DNA of 64,000 bases from a virus, in the IMG/VR virus record IMGVR_UViG_3300034198_012754, positions 20,998 to 84,997 of that record; one strand, written 5' to 3'. Position 1 is the stretch's first letter; each line of letters begins with the position of its first letter. Below, piece by piece: positions 33,033-41,965 of this stretch. Both the position numbers and the translations under genes were made by a program. Under the pieces are notes generated by a model, which was not told where the DNA came from, ran no database searches, and worked only from the letters and a program-made list of their open reading frames with translations.

Positions 33033-35690
33033 ATGAGTTATATTGATGCACTATTTGATCGTGAACACGATCGCATACATGTAGTTGAGCGCCGGGATGG
33101 ACGCAGAGAGTATCGCGAATATCCGGCCAACTACATTTTCTATTATGACGACCCCCGAGGCAAGTTCCAATCAATCTATGGAACACCTGTGAGTCGATTC
33201 TCAACACGCAACAACAAAGAGTTTCGAAAAGAGATGCGTATCCAGTCAGGCACGCAATTGTATGAGTCTGATATTAACCCTATCTTTCGTTGCCTAGAAG
33301 AAAACTACAAAGGACAAGACGGTCCAAAATTACACACAGCATTTTTTGATATTGAAGTAGACTTTGATCCAGAACGTGGTTTTAGTCGGCCCGATGATCC
33401 ATTCAATCCAATTACTGCTATCTCAGTGTACTTGGGCTGGTTGGAACAAATGGTCACTCTAGTCATTCCTCCCAAGCACATGAGTCGGACCACTGCTGAA
33501 GAAATTACCGGAGAGTTCTCCAACACTATGTTGTTTGACAACGAAGCAGACATGCTTAAAGTATTTTTGGACCTAATCGAGGATGCTGATGCCCTTTCAG
33601 GGTGGAACTCAGAAGGCTTTGATATACCTTACACTATCAATCGTATCACTAGAGTTCTAAGCAAGGACGACACTCGTAGAATGTGCCTGTGGAATCAGTA
33701 TCCCAAAAAGCGTGTGTTTGAACGCTTTGGTGCTGAACAAGAAACTTATGACTTGATTGGTCGTGTGCATATGGACTATATGCAACTGTATCGCAAGTAC
33801 ACATACGAAGAACGCCACAGTTACAGTTTGGATGCCATCGGCGAATATGAACTAGACGAACGAAAAACAGCATTCGAAGGCACACTAGATCAGTTGTACA
33901 ATCAAAACTTCAAAACGTTTATTGAGTACAACAGACAAGATACCTTGTTGTTGGCCAAGCTGGATGCCAAGCTGAAGTTTTTGGATCTGGCCAATACTCT
34001 AGCACATGAAAACACTGTGTTGCTACAAACAACAATGGGAGCTGTGGCCGTAACAGAACAAGCCATTATCAATGAAGCACACGAACGTGGTATGGTTGTA
34101 CCTAATCGCAAAGAAAGACTTACCGATGAAGATACTCAGGCTGCAGGTGCCTACGTTGCTTACCCTAAAAAAGGTATCCACGAATACATTGGATCAATTG
34201 ACATCAACTCACTGTATCCGTCGGCAATCCGTGCTCTCAACATGGGGCCAGAAACAATTGTTGGTCAACTCAGACCCACAATGACTGATCGTTACATCTC
34301 CGACAAAATGCGTGGAGGTGCCAGTTTTGCAGCAGCCTGGGAAGGTTTGTTTGCCAGTCTAGAATATACTGCTGTGATGGATCAACAACGTGGCACAGAG
34401 ATTACTATCGACTGGCAAGATGGTGACGAGTCGGTACACAGTGCCGCCGAAGTGTGGAAGATTGTGTTTGACTCAAACCAGCCCTGGATCATTTCGGCCA
34501 ATGGCACTATCTTTACCTTTGAGAAAGAAGGTATCATTCCTGGTTTGTTAAAGCGTTGGTATGCCGAACGTAAAGACATGCAGGCCCGATTAAAACTATG
34601 TGAGAACAAAGAAGATGAAGAATACTGGGACAAAAGACAGTTGGTTAAAAAGATCAATCTTAACAGTTTGTATGGCGCTATTCTTAATCCTGGTTGCAGG
34701 TTTTTTGACAAGCGTATTGGACAATCAACAACACTTACTGGACGTGCCATTGCCAAGCACATGGATGCTTATGTAAATGAATGCGTCACAGGCAAATACG
34801 ATCACACAGGCGAAACTATTATCTACGGTGACACAGACTCTTGCTACTTTTCAGCTTGGCCAGTGTTGAAAAAAGAAGTAGAAGAAGGCCGACTGGAGTG
34901 GTCCAAAGAAACCTGCATTGCGTTGTATGATTCAATTGCTGATCAAGTTAACCAAAGTTTTCCAGGCTTTATGGAACAGGCATTTCATTGTCCAAGAGAA
35001 ATGGGCGAAGTAATCATGGGTGGTCGAGAAGTCGTAGCTTCCAAAGGTTTGTTTATTACCAAGAAACGCTATGCTGTGATGATCATAGACAAAGAAGGTC
35101 GACGTCTAGATACCGACGGCAAGCCCGGCAAAGTAAAAGCCATGGGGCTAGATCTAAAACGATCGGATACTCCAGTGGTTATTCAAAACTTCTTGAGTGA
35201 TGTTTTGCACAGTGTTCTAACAGGTGCTGGCAAAGAACAAGTGGTGGAAAAGATTCGAGAGTTTAAATACTTGTTCAAAGAACGACCGGGCTGGGAAAAA
35301 GGTAGTCCTAAACGTGTGAACAACTTGACCATGTATGGCAAGAAAGAAGAACGTGAAGGCAAGACCAATATGCCCGGACACGTTCGTGCTGCACTTAACT
35401 GGAATAACTTGCGCAGAATGAACAGCGATAATTATTCATTGCAGATTGTGGATGGTATGAAAACCATTGTGTGTAAGTTGAAATCAAATGCACTTGGGTG
35501 GACTTCAATCGGATACCCCACAGATGAGTTACACCTGCCGGCATGGTTCAAAGAACTACCGTTCGACGATGCTGAGATGGAAGCCACTGTGATTGACGGC
35601 AAGGTTGACAACTTATTGGGTGTACTGGATTGGGATTTAGCGTCGGCTACCAACACAGACAACACCTTCCAAACTTTGTTCGAGTGGTGA
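33033..35690 (+). CDS. gp43: DNA polymerase, family B (T4 gp43-like)
   Basis: 885 residues, the expected length for gp43. Exonuclease motif I FFDIEVDF (Asp about 106), later WNSEGFDIPY and YNRQDTLLL exo motifs. Polymerase motif A SIDINSLYPSAI (Asp about 390), motif B KKINLNSLYGA (about 539), motif C YGDTDSCYF (Asp about 600 and 602). Proofreading and polymerase residues are all intact. It works with the gp45 clamp (36.7 kb) and gp44 loader (0.8 kb). Uninterrupted; no intron or intein seen. Confidence 0.97.
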   Translation: MSYIDALFDREHDRIHVVERRDGRREYREYPANYIFYYDDPRGKFQSIYGTPVSRFSTRNNKEFRKEMRIQSGTQLYESDINPIFRCLEENYKGQDGPKLHTAFFDIEVDFDPERGFSRPDDPFNPITAISVYLGWLEQMVTLVIPPKHMSRTTAEEITGEFSNTMLFDNEADMLKVFLDLIEDADALSGWNSEGFDIPYTINRITRVLSKDDTRRMCLWNQYPKKRVFERFGAEQETYDLIGRVHMDYMQLYRKYTYEERHSYSLDAIGEYELDERKTAFEGTLDQLYNQNFKTFIEYNRQDTLLLAKLDAKLKFLDLANTLAHENTVLLQTTMGAVAVTEQAIINEAHERGMVVPNRKERLTDEDTQAAGAYVAYPKKGIHEYIGSIDINSLYPSAIRALNMGPETIVGQLRPTMTDRYISDKMRGGASFAAAWEGLFASLEYTAVMDQQRGTEITIDWQDGDESVHSAAEVWKIVFDSNQPWIISANGTIFTFEKEGIIPGLLKRWYAERKDMQARLKLCENKEDEEYWDKRQLVKKINLNSLYGAILNPGCRFFDKRIGQSTTLTGRAIAKHMDAYVNECVTGKYDHTGETIIYGDTDSCYFSAWPVLKKEVEEGRLEWSKETCIALYDSIADQVNQSFPGFMEQAFHCPREMGEVIMGGREVVASKGLFITKKRYAVMIIDKEGRRLDTDGKPGKVKAMGLDLKRSDTPVVIQNFLSDVLHSVLTGAGKEQVVEKIREFKYLFKERPGWEKGSPKRVNNLTMYGKKEEREGKTNMPGHVRAALNWNNLRRMNSDNYSLQIVDGMKTIVCKLKSNALGWTSIGYPTDELHLPAWFKELPFDDAEMEATVIDGKVDNLLGVLDWDLASATNTDNTFQTLFEW

Positions 35691-35691
35691 T

Positions 35692-36648
35692 ATGAAACTT
35701 AGTGATCTTGTTGCGTATAAATCTGCGTTAGATCAAGTGTCTGTGGACTCAATTCAAGTTCCCGCCGATCTTGCCATAAAAAAAATTGCACACTTAGTGG
35801 ATTCACAACCAGAACAAATGGGTACGTTTCAACAACAACTGTGTCAACATAACAATATAATAAATCAAGAATTTAAAAAACTTTCCGACACAGTTGATCA
35901 GTTAAGCCTACAGGTACAGCAACAAATTGAAATTCAAGAAAAGTACTGGTTGCAGGAAAGTTACAGGTTGTTCGAAAATGAGATGAGGAGCGAACACCAC
36001 GATTACATCCTTAATCGACGACCCCAAATTACTCCAGAAACAATATTGCGTTCTCGATTAAGGATGTATTGTGATTGGAAATATCCAGGAATGATTATTC
36101 GCCCTGGTCTCGAGACGTTGGCAAGCGAAATGGTTGGATTTGACCCATTATATTTGATTGACACCAGTCCTGATTTATTAGGCAAAGTTTCGTCAATCAA
36201 TAATTTTTCCGACGAGTATCAAGCCAGATTAAGAAACATTGTTATACAAGAAACTCTGGATTCTGAAATATTAGAAAAGATCCCCAATAACCAATTTGGA
36301 CTGTGTCTGGTTTACAACTTTTTTAATTTCCGCCCTTTAGAATATGTTCGTAAATATCTCAACGAAATCTATCAAAAATTAAAACCCGGTGGTGTTTTAA
36401 TTATGACCTACAATGATTGCAGTCGAGTGCCCGGAGTACTATTGGCAGAGAAACATTTTGCGTGTTATACCCCCGGAAGATTGATCACTGATTTGACCGA
36501 GCACATTGGATTTGACAGATTGCATACGTGGCACAATAATGGACCCAGTACCTTTTTAGAAATACGCAAACCTGGCGAACTGTCCAGTCTACGCGGTGGT
36601 CAAACTTTGGCAAAAATTATTCACAAATCAGTTGCAGAATCTAAATAA
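35692..36648 (+). CDS. Class I methyltransferase-like protein
   Basis: 318 residues. The N-terminal third is helical/coiled coil (KKLSDTVDQLSLQVQQQIEI). Residues about 150-290 look like an SAM-dependent methyltransferase fold: PLYLIDTSPDLL (acidic loop), FGLCLVYNFFNF, and LKPGGVLIMTYND (post-motif strand). The glycine-rich SAM loop is not obvious, so the fold may be degenerate. It is inserted between polymerase and clamp genes. The target is unknown. Confidence 0.55.
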   Translation: MKLSDLVAYKSALDQVSVDSIQVPADLAIKKIAHLVDSQPEQMGTFQQQLCQHNNIINQEFKKLSDTVDQLSLQVQQQIEIQEKYWLQESYRLFENEMRSEHHDYILNRRPQITPETILRSRLRMYCDWKYPGMIIRPGLETLASEMVGFDPLYLIDTSPDLLGKVSSINNFSDEYQARLRNIVIQETLDSEILEKIPNNQFGLCLVYNFFNFRPLEYVRKYLNEIYQKLKPGGVLIMTYNDCSRVPGVLLAEKHFACYTPGRLITDLTEHIGFDRLHTWHNNGPSTFLEIRKPGELSSLRGGQTLAKIIHKSVAESK

Positions 36649-36660
36649 ACCAGTTATACT
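36632..36660 (+). promoter_or_regulatory. Sigma70-type promoter for the sliding clamp gene
   Basis: TTGCAG (36632-36637), 17-base spacer containing CTAAATA, TATACT (36655-36660). The clamp ATG is 22 bases downstream with AGGAG between. Confidence 0.7.
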
Positions 36661-36681
36661 TAAACACAATAGGAGAAACAC

Positions 36682-37404
36682 ATGAGAGATCATTTATTAG
36701 ACTTAGTAGAACACACATTGAAATTGGGTTGCATTGACCTAGTGAAAATCACAGGCGATGCCAACGAGACATTGATTGCAGGCATGGCCGAAGATCGTAG
36801 CGTGGTAGTGGAAGGCAAATATTCAGCACCAGTGGCAGAGTTTGTGGGCACATTCGGTATGCCAAACTTGACCAAACTAAACATCTTGTTGAACATTCAA
36901 GAGTACAAAGAAAATGCCAAGTTATCAGTGACACGCAAGGATACTGGTGCGCCAGATGGCATCAACTTTGAAAATGCCACTGGTGACTTTAAAAACAACT
37001 ATCGTTTTATGGCATCAGAAATTGTTAACGAAAAACTCAAAACAGTCAAGTTCAAAGGTGTAAACTGGCATATTGAGTTTGAACCAACGGTGGCCAGTAT
37101 TCAGCGACTAAAAATGCAGGCCAGTGCCAACGCAGAAGAAGTAAACTTTCAAGCCAAAACAGAAGATGGCAACCTAAAGTTCTTCTTTGGCGATCATTCA
37201 ACACACGCAGGTAACTTTGTGTTCCAGCCGGATGTTACAGGACAATTAAAACGTTCATGGGCATGGCCAATTAAAACTTTTATCAGCATTATGGATCTAA
37301 CAGGCGACAAAGTGGTCAAGATCAGCGATGATGGTGCAGCAATGATCACTGTAGATTCAGGCATGGCAACTTATAACTATATTCTTCCAGCACAAAGCAA
37401 GTAA
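36682..37404 (+). CDS. gp45: Sliding clamp / DNA polymerase processivity factor (gp45-like)
   Basis: 240 residues (T4 gp45 is 228). Beta-alpha-beta repeats with an acidic inner surface; FVGTFGMPNLTKLNILLNIQ and SIMDLTGDKVVKISDDGAAM, and a C-terminal YNYILPAQSK, match gp45 homologues in T4-like phages. The ring tethers the polymerase and in T4 also activates late transcription. It has its own host-type promoter and SD. The next gene starts at its stop (TAATG). Confidence 0.92.
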   Translation: MRDHLLDLVEHTLKLGCIDLVKITGDANETLIAGMAEDRSVVVEGKYSAPVAEFVGTFGMPNLTKLNILLNIQEYKENAKLSVTRKDTGAPDGINFENATGDFKNNYRFMASEIVNEKLKTVKFKGVNWHIEFEPTVASIQRLKMQASANAEEVNFQAKTEDGNLKFFFGDHSTHAGNFVFQPDVTGQLKRSWAWPIKTFISIMDLTGDKVVKISDDGAAMITVDSGMATYNYILPAQSK

Positions 37405-39206
37405 TGTCTCAAGACAACCTAACCGCAAAGCAAAATGACTATGCTGTGTTCTTGCCGGCTATCTCAGGTTTCTATGCCACGTTTATAGGCAAACAACGAG
37501 ATCCAGCAAGTCCGCCATATGTAGATCCTGCACGTATGCCAGCAGGATTAGATATGGAAATGATGAACTGGCTCAATGATCAAAAGGCTCTGTTTCCTTA
37601 TAAATGGTCATTGTACTCCGGTGGACATGCCAACTTAGATTTAACCAAACAAGATTGGTCAGAAGACATGGTTCGCAATCGCGATCCTAGTACCTTGATT
37701 CTAGGTGACTCTGGTGGATTCCAGATTGCCAAAGGTCTATGGGAAGGAGAGTGGCGCGATCCTACTAGTGCAGAAGTCACCCAAAAGATGGCAGATTTGG
37801 TAAAAGCTGGTGTTGAGGTACGCCCGGTATTGGACAAAAATGGCAAACCTGTTGCAGACAAAAAAGGTAACCCTAAAACCGTCACAATTGATCATGCTAA
37901 AAATTATCAAAAGTTAATCAACGCTGCCCAGACCAAACGAGAAGCGGTGCTTAAATGGCTAGATGGTGTCAGCGACTATGGCATGATTCTTGATATCCCA
38001 ACCTGGGTCATACACGACAAAAAAGCGTCAGCGGCCTGCGGTATTACCGAATATCAAGAAGCTGTGGAAGCTACCAAATACAACAACGAATACTTTATGA
38101 AACATCGTAAAGGCGTTAAAAATGGCGGTGCCAAATTCTTAAACGTGTTACAAGGATCCAATCACGAAGAGGCCGAAGATTGGTATCAATTGATGAAGGA
38201 TTATTGCGATCCTAAAAAATATCCCGATACGCATTTCAATGGCTGGTCCATGGGTGGTCAGAACATGTGCGATGTACACTTAATTCTCCAGCGTCTTGTG
38301 GCTCTTCGTCACGATGGATTGTTACAAGAAGGCGTACACGATTGGATGCACTTTTTGGGTACAAGTAAGCTAGAGTGGGCAGTATTGTTGACAGACATTC
38401 AACGTGCTGTACGCCGGTATGTAAATCCAAATTTCACCATCAGCTTTGACTGTGCGTCACCTTTCTTGGCCACAGCCAACGGACAGGTATATCATCACAT
38501 TGACTTGCCACACAACGACAAATGGTGTTATAGAATGAGTCCAATTGTTGATGATAAGAAGTATAGCTCTGATACACGACCATATGGTCAAGCAGTGGTA
38601 GCAGATGGACTGATTGATCATTTTGACGAATCACCGATTTCCAAGTTGTTACAAATGAAAGATATTTGTATCTATAAACCTGGTGATTTAAACAAAGTTG
38701 GCAAAGAAGGTACCACCAGTTGGGACAGTTTCAGTTATGCCCTGCTGATGGGTCATAATGTTTGGATGCACATTGAAGCAGTTCAACGAGCCAATCGAGA
38801 ATACGATGCTGGCAAATGGCCGCACATGATGAGATTTACAGGAACCAAAAAGAAACTAGGCGACAACAGTATGTTCAAGGACATTGTAGATGCTATTTTT
38901 GCCACAGGCAGTAGAGAAGAATCCGAAGCCATAATTAAACACTACAGCAGATACTGGATGGACATTCCTGGCACACGTGGATTCAAAGGTGACAAAACCA
39001 TTAATCCTCACACCAACGCCAACAAGCATTTTGTCATTGAGGCAAACCTGACCAAAGAGAAACCAACGGAACCAGAGAAGCCAACTGAGTCTACATTTAC
39101 CGATTTATTTGACATTGAAGAAGCGGATAGTGTACAATTAGAGCATGGTGAAGACTTTTCCCAAGATGAAGTTGCCAAATTAGATCAGTTAGAGAAAAAT
39201 GGATAG
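37404..39206 (+). CDS. dpdA: DpdA-like 7-deazaguanine transglycosylase (TGT family)
   Basis: 600 residues. LILGDSGGFQIAKG (DSGGFQ at 102-107) is the substrate-binding motif of tRNA-guanine transglycosylases, NVLQGSNHEEAEDWY corresponds to the family's LQG motif, and GWSMGG to the following loop. Phage and plasmid TGT relatives of this size are DpdA enzymes that swap guanine in DNA for a 7-deazaguanine base. FolE, QueD and QueE at 45-57 kb supply the precursor route. The C-terminal acidic extension (from about 530) is phage-specific. A tRNA-acting TGT is the less likely alternative. Confidence 0.85.
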   Translation: MSQDNLTAKQNDYAVFLPAISGFYATFIGKQRDPASPPYVDPARMPAGLDMEMMNWLNDQKALFPYKWSLYSGGHANLDLTKQDWSEDMVRNRDPSTLILGDSGGFQIAKGLWEGEWRDPTSAEVTQKMADLVKAGVEVRPVLDKNGKPVADKKGNPKTVTIDHAKNYQKLINAAQTKREAVLKWLDGVSDYGMILDIPTWVIHDKKASAACGITEYQEAVEATKYNNEYFMKHRKGVKNGGAKFLNVLQGSNHEEAEDWYQLMKDYCDPKKYPDTHFNGWSMGGQNMCDVHLILQRLVALRHDGLLQEGVHDWMHFLGTSKLEWAVLLTDIQRAVRRYVNPNFTISFDCASPFLATANGQVYHHIDLPHNDKWCYRMSPIVDDKKYSSDTRPYGQAVVADGLIDHFDESPISKLLQMKDICIYKPGDLNKVGKEGTTSWDSFSYALLMGHNVWMHIEAVQRANREYDAGKWPHMMRFTGTKKKLGDNSMFKDIVDAIFATGSREESEAIIKHYSRYWMDIPGTRGFKGDKTINPHTNANKHFVIEANLTKEKPTEPEKPTESTFTDLFDIEEADSVQLEHGEDFSQDEVAKLDQLEKNG

Positions 39207-39729
39207 ACCAGGACACGAAGATACCCGTTTCTTTATTGGCACAGAAGTAGAACATACGCCAGCGTTTGGCATGAAGACTTTGTTTGTTGTAGGTGTACAA
39301 GATCCAGCCAAAATACATGCTACAGCACTGGCACACAAATGTGATCATATCTATTTTGGTGCCAATCAAAGTTTTCCAAAGTTAGACATTGACAGCAACA
39401 AATGGAAGCCTTGGGAAGACATGGTAGGACTATTGTTACGTAGTGGTCACGGTGGCGATCACTATTATATGTGTACACTAGATATTGATGTTAGTTGCTC
39501 AGAAGGATTGATAGAGGGTCCATTGGTTGAATACAATAACTTTATTCCAATGATCAGTGTCAAGCTACCATATATCAAACAACTAGGCTACAACGCTACA
39601 TTGAAGTTAGACGACAAAGACTTTAGAGCAACAAATCCCGGCGTGTGGTGTCATAACATACACGATTTACAAGATCGATCAGTATTCACAGACTGGTCTA
39701 GATATACCAAGGATGAAACACTAAAATGA
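39199..39729 (+). CDS. Conserved protein linked to dpdA, function unknown
   Basis: 176 residues overlapping dpdA by eight bases. FFIGTEVEHTPAFGMKTLFV and HIYFGANQSFPK near the N-terminus, GGDHYYMCTLDIDVS and MISVKLPYIKQLGYNATLKL further on: a mixed alpha/beta protein with several conserved-looking His, Asp and Cys. I do not recognise the family. Tight coupling to dpdA suggests a role in base modification or its control. Confidence 0.65.
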   Translation: MDRPGHEDTRFFIGTEVEHTPAFGMKTLFVVGVQDPAKIHATALAHKCDHIYFGANQSFPKLDIDSNKWKPWEDMVGLLLRSGHGGDHYYMCTLDIDVSCSEGLIEGPLVEYNNFIPMISVKLPYIKQLGYNATLKLDDKDFRATNPGVWCHNIHDLQDRSVFTDWSRYTKDETLK

Positions 39730-40307
39730 AAAAAGCCAGAGTAAGCGTTATCAAAGATAATATTACCCAAGGAACTAGTATTCCTAGTTTTACAAATGAT
39801 TGTGATATTGGTCAGTGGGCCGACAACCTGATGGAAAACAAAGGTCATGCCATTGACAAAAACGGTTTAGTAGATCACCCTCAGTATGGCATTGACAATA
39901 AAACTCGGCGCAAAGGTAGTAAAGCAGCCCACACTGTTGGATCAATGACCATTGACGCAATCAAAGTTGCGGACAAGTGGGAAGATACCCGTTACTATCA
40001 TAAAACTCAAAATCAAAATCAAATCACTTATGATACAGACTTTCTTGAAGTTTCGTCGGTTAAGTTAGTTGATATGGCAATAGACACCACACAGGAAAAA
40101 TTAGCTGCTGGGTATTATGATTGCCGAGATCAAATTATGTCAAATTGCCGAGACAAAACTATCAAGTCAAAAAATGGTTGGGTAATTTTAGATGGATACG
40201 GTCATCATAATTCTTACAGAATGCGTATTACTGATAAAGCTATGAAACAAATACATAACATTTCTGGTGCCAGAGATACATTCATGAAACATTTTGAGAA
40301 ACAATAA
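39726..40307 (+). CDS. Hypothetical protein in dpdA cluster
   Basis: 193 residues, ATGA overlap with the preceding gene. Polar, with DIGQWADNLMENKGHAIDKN and a C-terminal GYGHHNSYRMRITDKAMKQ. No known motif. Composition suggests a soluble alpha/beta protein. Same transcription unit as dpdA. Confidence 0.6.
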   Translation: MKKARVSVIKDNITQGTSIPSFTNDCDIGQWADNLMENKGHAIDKNGLVDHPQYGIDNKTRRKGSKAAHTVGSMTIDAIKVADKWEDTRYYHKTQNQNQITYDTDFLEVSSVKLVDMAIDTTQEKLAAGYYDCRDQIMSNCRDKTIKSKNGWVILDGYGHHNSYRMRITDKAMKQIHNISGARDTFMKHFEKQ

Positions 40308-40309
40308 TT

Positions 40310-40576
40310 ATGAGATGGATTAAAAAACGTCTACGCAATTGGGTCAACAACAATGATGATTTGATTCAGTTAGACGACTACCACCATTCAGATCGAATTG
40401 ACGCTCATGGATTTCAACTAAAAGTCTATAAAGCCAATGGAGGTACTATTGTCGAAACCTCTAGCTACAATATCCGAAAAGATCACACAAACTCAGGATT
40501 GTATGTTATACTTGACACGCAGGATCTTGGAACAGAGATTGGTAAAATTATCACTATTGAAGGTTTGAAAACATGA
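40310..40576 (+). CDS. Small hypothetical protein
   Basis: 88 residues. Basic N-terminus (MRWIKKRLRNWVNNNDD) and a beta-rich C-terminal half (FQLKVYKANGGTIVETSSYN, SGLYVILDTQDLG). Resembles uncharacterised small phage proteins of the kind often seen in strings; no function assignable. Overlaps the next ATG. Confidence 0.6.
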   Translation: MRWIKKRLRNWVNNNDDLIQLDDYHHSDRIDAHGFQLKVYKANGGTIVETSSYNIRKDHTNSGLYVILDTQDLGTEIGKIITIEGLKT

Positions 40577-41016
40577 TCAACGAAGAACGAGTACAGGCCA
40601 TGCGTATTATCAACGAAGCTGAACGAAAGATTTGGGTAACGTTTAAAAAAGAAGGAATTCATCGTTATCCAGATGCAGCCACAAATCCCTTGTTGGCCAC
40701 CGGAGATGAATATGACGTTAGTTTCTTGGCCAATCCACATCGTCACATATTTCACTTCCGTGTGTGGATTGATGTATTCCACAATGATCGAGACATTGAG
40801 TTCATTCAATTCAAACGCTGGCTGGAAAACTTATACTCTACAGGCACTCTTAAACTAGACTACAAAAGTTGCGAGATGATTGCTGATGACATATATATTA
40901 AGATCGCAGAACGATACCCCAATCGTGCTGTGTGGATCGAAGTGGCCGAAGATGGCGAGAACGGCTGTTTGATCAAATACGAATTATCTCGTCCTAACCT
41001 TTCAATCAAAATCTAA
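40573..41016 (+). CDS. Conserved hypothetical protein
   Basis: 147 residues. DEYDVSFLANPHRHIFHFRV, DRDIEFIQFKRWLENLYSTG and RAVWIEVAEDGENGCLIKYE are distinctive. The His-rich strand and the EFIQFK-like segment are faintly reminiscent of tunnelling-fold enzymes (QueD/QueF), but the catalytic Cys/His arrangement is not convincing, so I leave it unassigned. Its location in the deazaguanine neighbourhood makes that comparison worth testing. Confidence 0.65.
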   Translation: MINEERVQAMRIINEAERKIWVTFKKEGIHRYPDAATNPLLATGDEYDVSFLANPHRHIFHFRVWIDVFHNDRDIEFIQFKRWLENLYSTGTLKLDYKSCEMIADDIYIKIAERYPNRAVWIEVAEDGENGCLIKYELSRPNLSIKI

Positions 41017-41026
41017 AGGAAACACC

Positions 41027-41248
41027 ATGGGTAAGCAAGTATATCGTCCTAGTGCTAGAGCTCTAGCCATTCATGGCGACTTGGAAAAGTTCTTAGACTT
41101 CTGTGTAGAGTACGGCTATCGTTTCAACGAAGGTGATCTTTACAACTTCAAGAGCTATGCCTGGCAACAGTACAACAAATTCACACAAGGCAAAAATGCC
41201 AAAAACATGTGGTTTGAAGACGGTCGCCGATTCGCAGGATACAGATAA
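41027..41248 (+). CDS. Small conserved T4-like phage protein
   Basis: 73 residues with a good SD (AAAGGAAACACC). VYRPSARALAIHGDLEKFLD and DLYNFKSYAWQQYNKFTQGK are familiar from cyanophage-like genomes as an uncharacterised conserved protein near replication genes. Helical and basic; possible nucleic-acid binding. Confidence 0.72.
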   Translation: MGKQVYRPSARALAIHGDLEKFLDFCVEYGYRFNEGDLYNFKSYAWQQYNKFTQGKNAKNMWFEDGRRFAGYR

Positions 41249-41254
41249 CTTTCC

Positions 41255-41965
41255 ATGCTGTATGTAAATGGCGACAGTTGGTCATTTCGGCACAAAGAAT
41301 ATACTTTTCCAATTTGGCCAGAATTAGTTGCGGAACATCTGGGCCTGGAACTATGTAATCAAAGTCTCGGATGCGGCAGTAACTCTCGTATTATTGATTG
41401 TTTAAGCAATCAATGGTTGTCAGGAATGAACCCATCGATAATGATTTTTGGTCTCACTACGCACCAACGGTATCATCTTCCGGCGCCAGATTTAGGAAGT
41501 TGGGTTTTAAACTTCAAGAGTGCTCATAATGAACATACTAACGAAGTTAACAACAACCTTTCTAATTTTTTCTATTCTAAGTGTTATAAAGAAATTGATT
41601 CAATATATCGCTATTATAAAAATATCTGGACAATACATAATTATTGTAAAAAGTTCAACAGTAAGTATTTGATTTTTCAAATGTGGGATTCTCAATTGGA
41701 CGAATTAAATTTGCTTTCGTCCAGTGAAAACATTTATAATTATGTTATCAAGCATTACCCGGAACAGGATATATATGCGGAACAGTATATGCTATTGTTT
41801 GAAAAATTAAAACAACTAAAATTGCAATGGAACTATATTGAGAAGCCAGCATCAACAAATTTGATAGCAACAGATTTTGATGCTACCAAACACCCTAATA
41901 AATTAGGACACAAAAAACTAACAAATGTAGTGTTAGACCACCTTGAAAGACTTAACGTAATATGA
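41255..41965 (+). CDS. SGNH-like hydrolase (second copy)
   Basis: 236 residues. YVNGDSWSF (block I, candidate Ser nucleophile), LGCGSNSRIID (Gly/Asn block) and KHPNKLGHKKL (catalytic His block) match the SGNH pattern. AT-rich relative to the upstream genes. It opens the sugar-gene region and overlaps the glycosyltransferase downstream by four bases, so it may remove or transfer acyl groups on the glycan made by that cluster (inference). Confidence 0.62.
   Translation: MLYVNGDSWSFRHKEYTFPIWPELVAEHLGLELCNQSLGCGSNSRIIDCLSNQWLSGMNPSIMIFGLTTHQRYHLPAPDLGSWVLNFKSAHNEHTNEVNNNLSNFFYSKCYKEIDSIYRYYKNIWTIHNYCKKFNSKYLIFQMWDSQLDELNLLSSSENIYNYVIKHYPEQDIYAEQYMLLFEKLKQLKLQWNYIEKPASTNLIATDFDATKHPNKLGHKKLTNVVLDHLERLNVI

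Noticed and set aside
33033-35690. Intron or intein in the polymerase gene (common in T4-like phages with nearby homing endonucleases)
   Set aside because: The frame is continuous at the expected length with all exonuclease and polymerase motifs in order.
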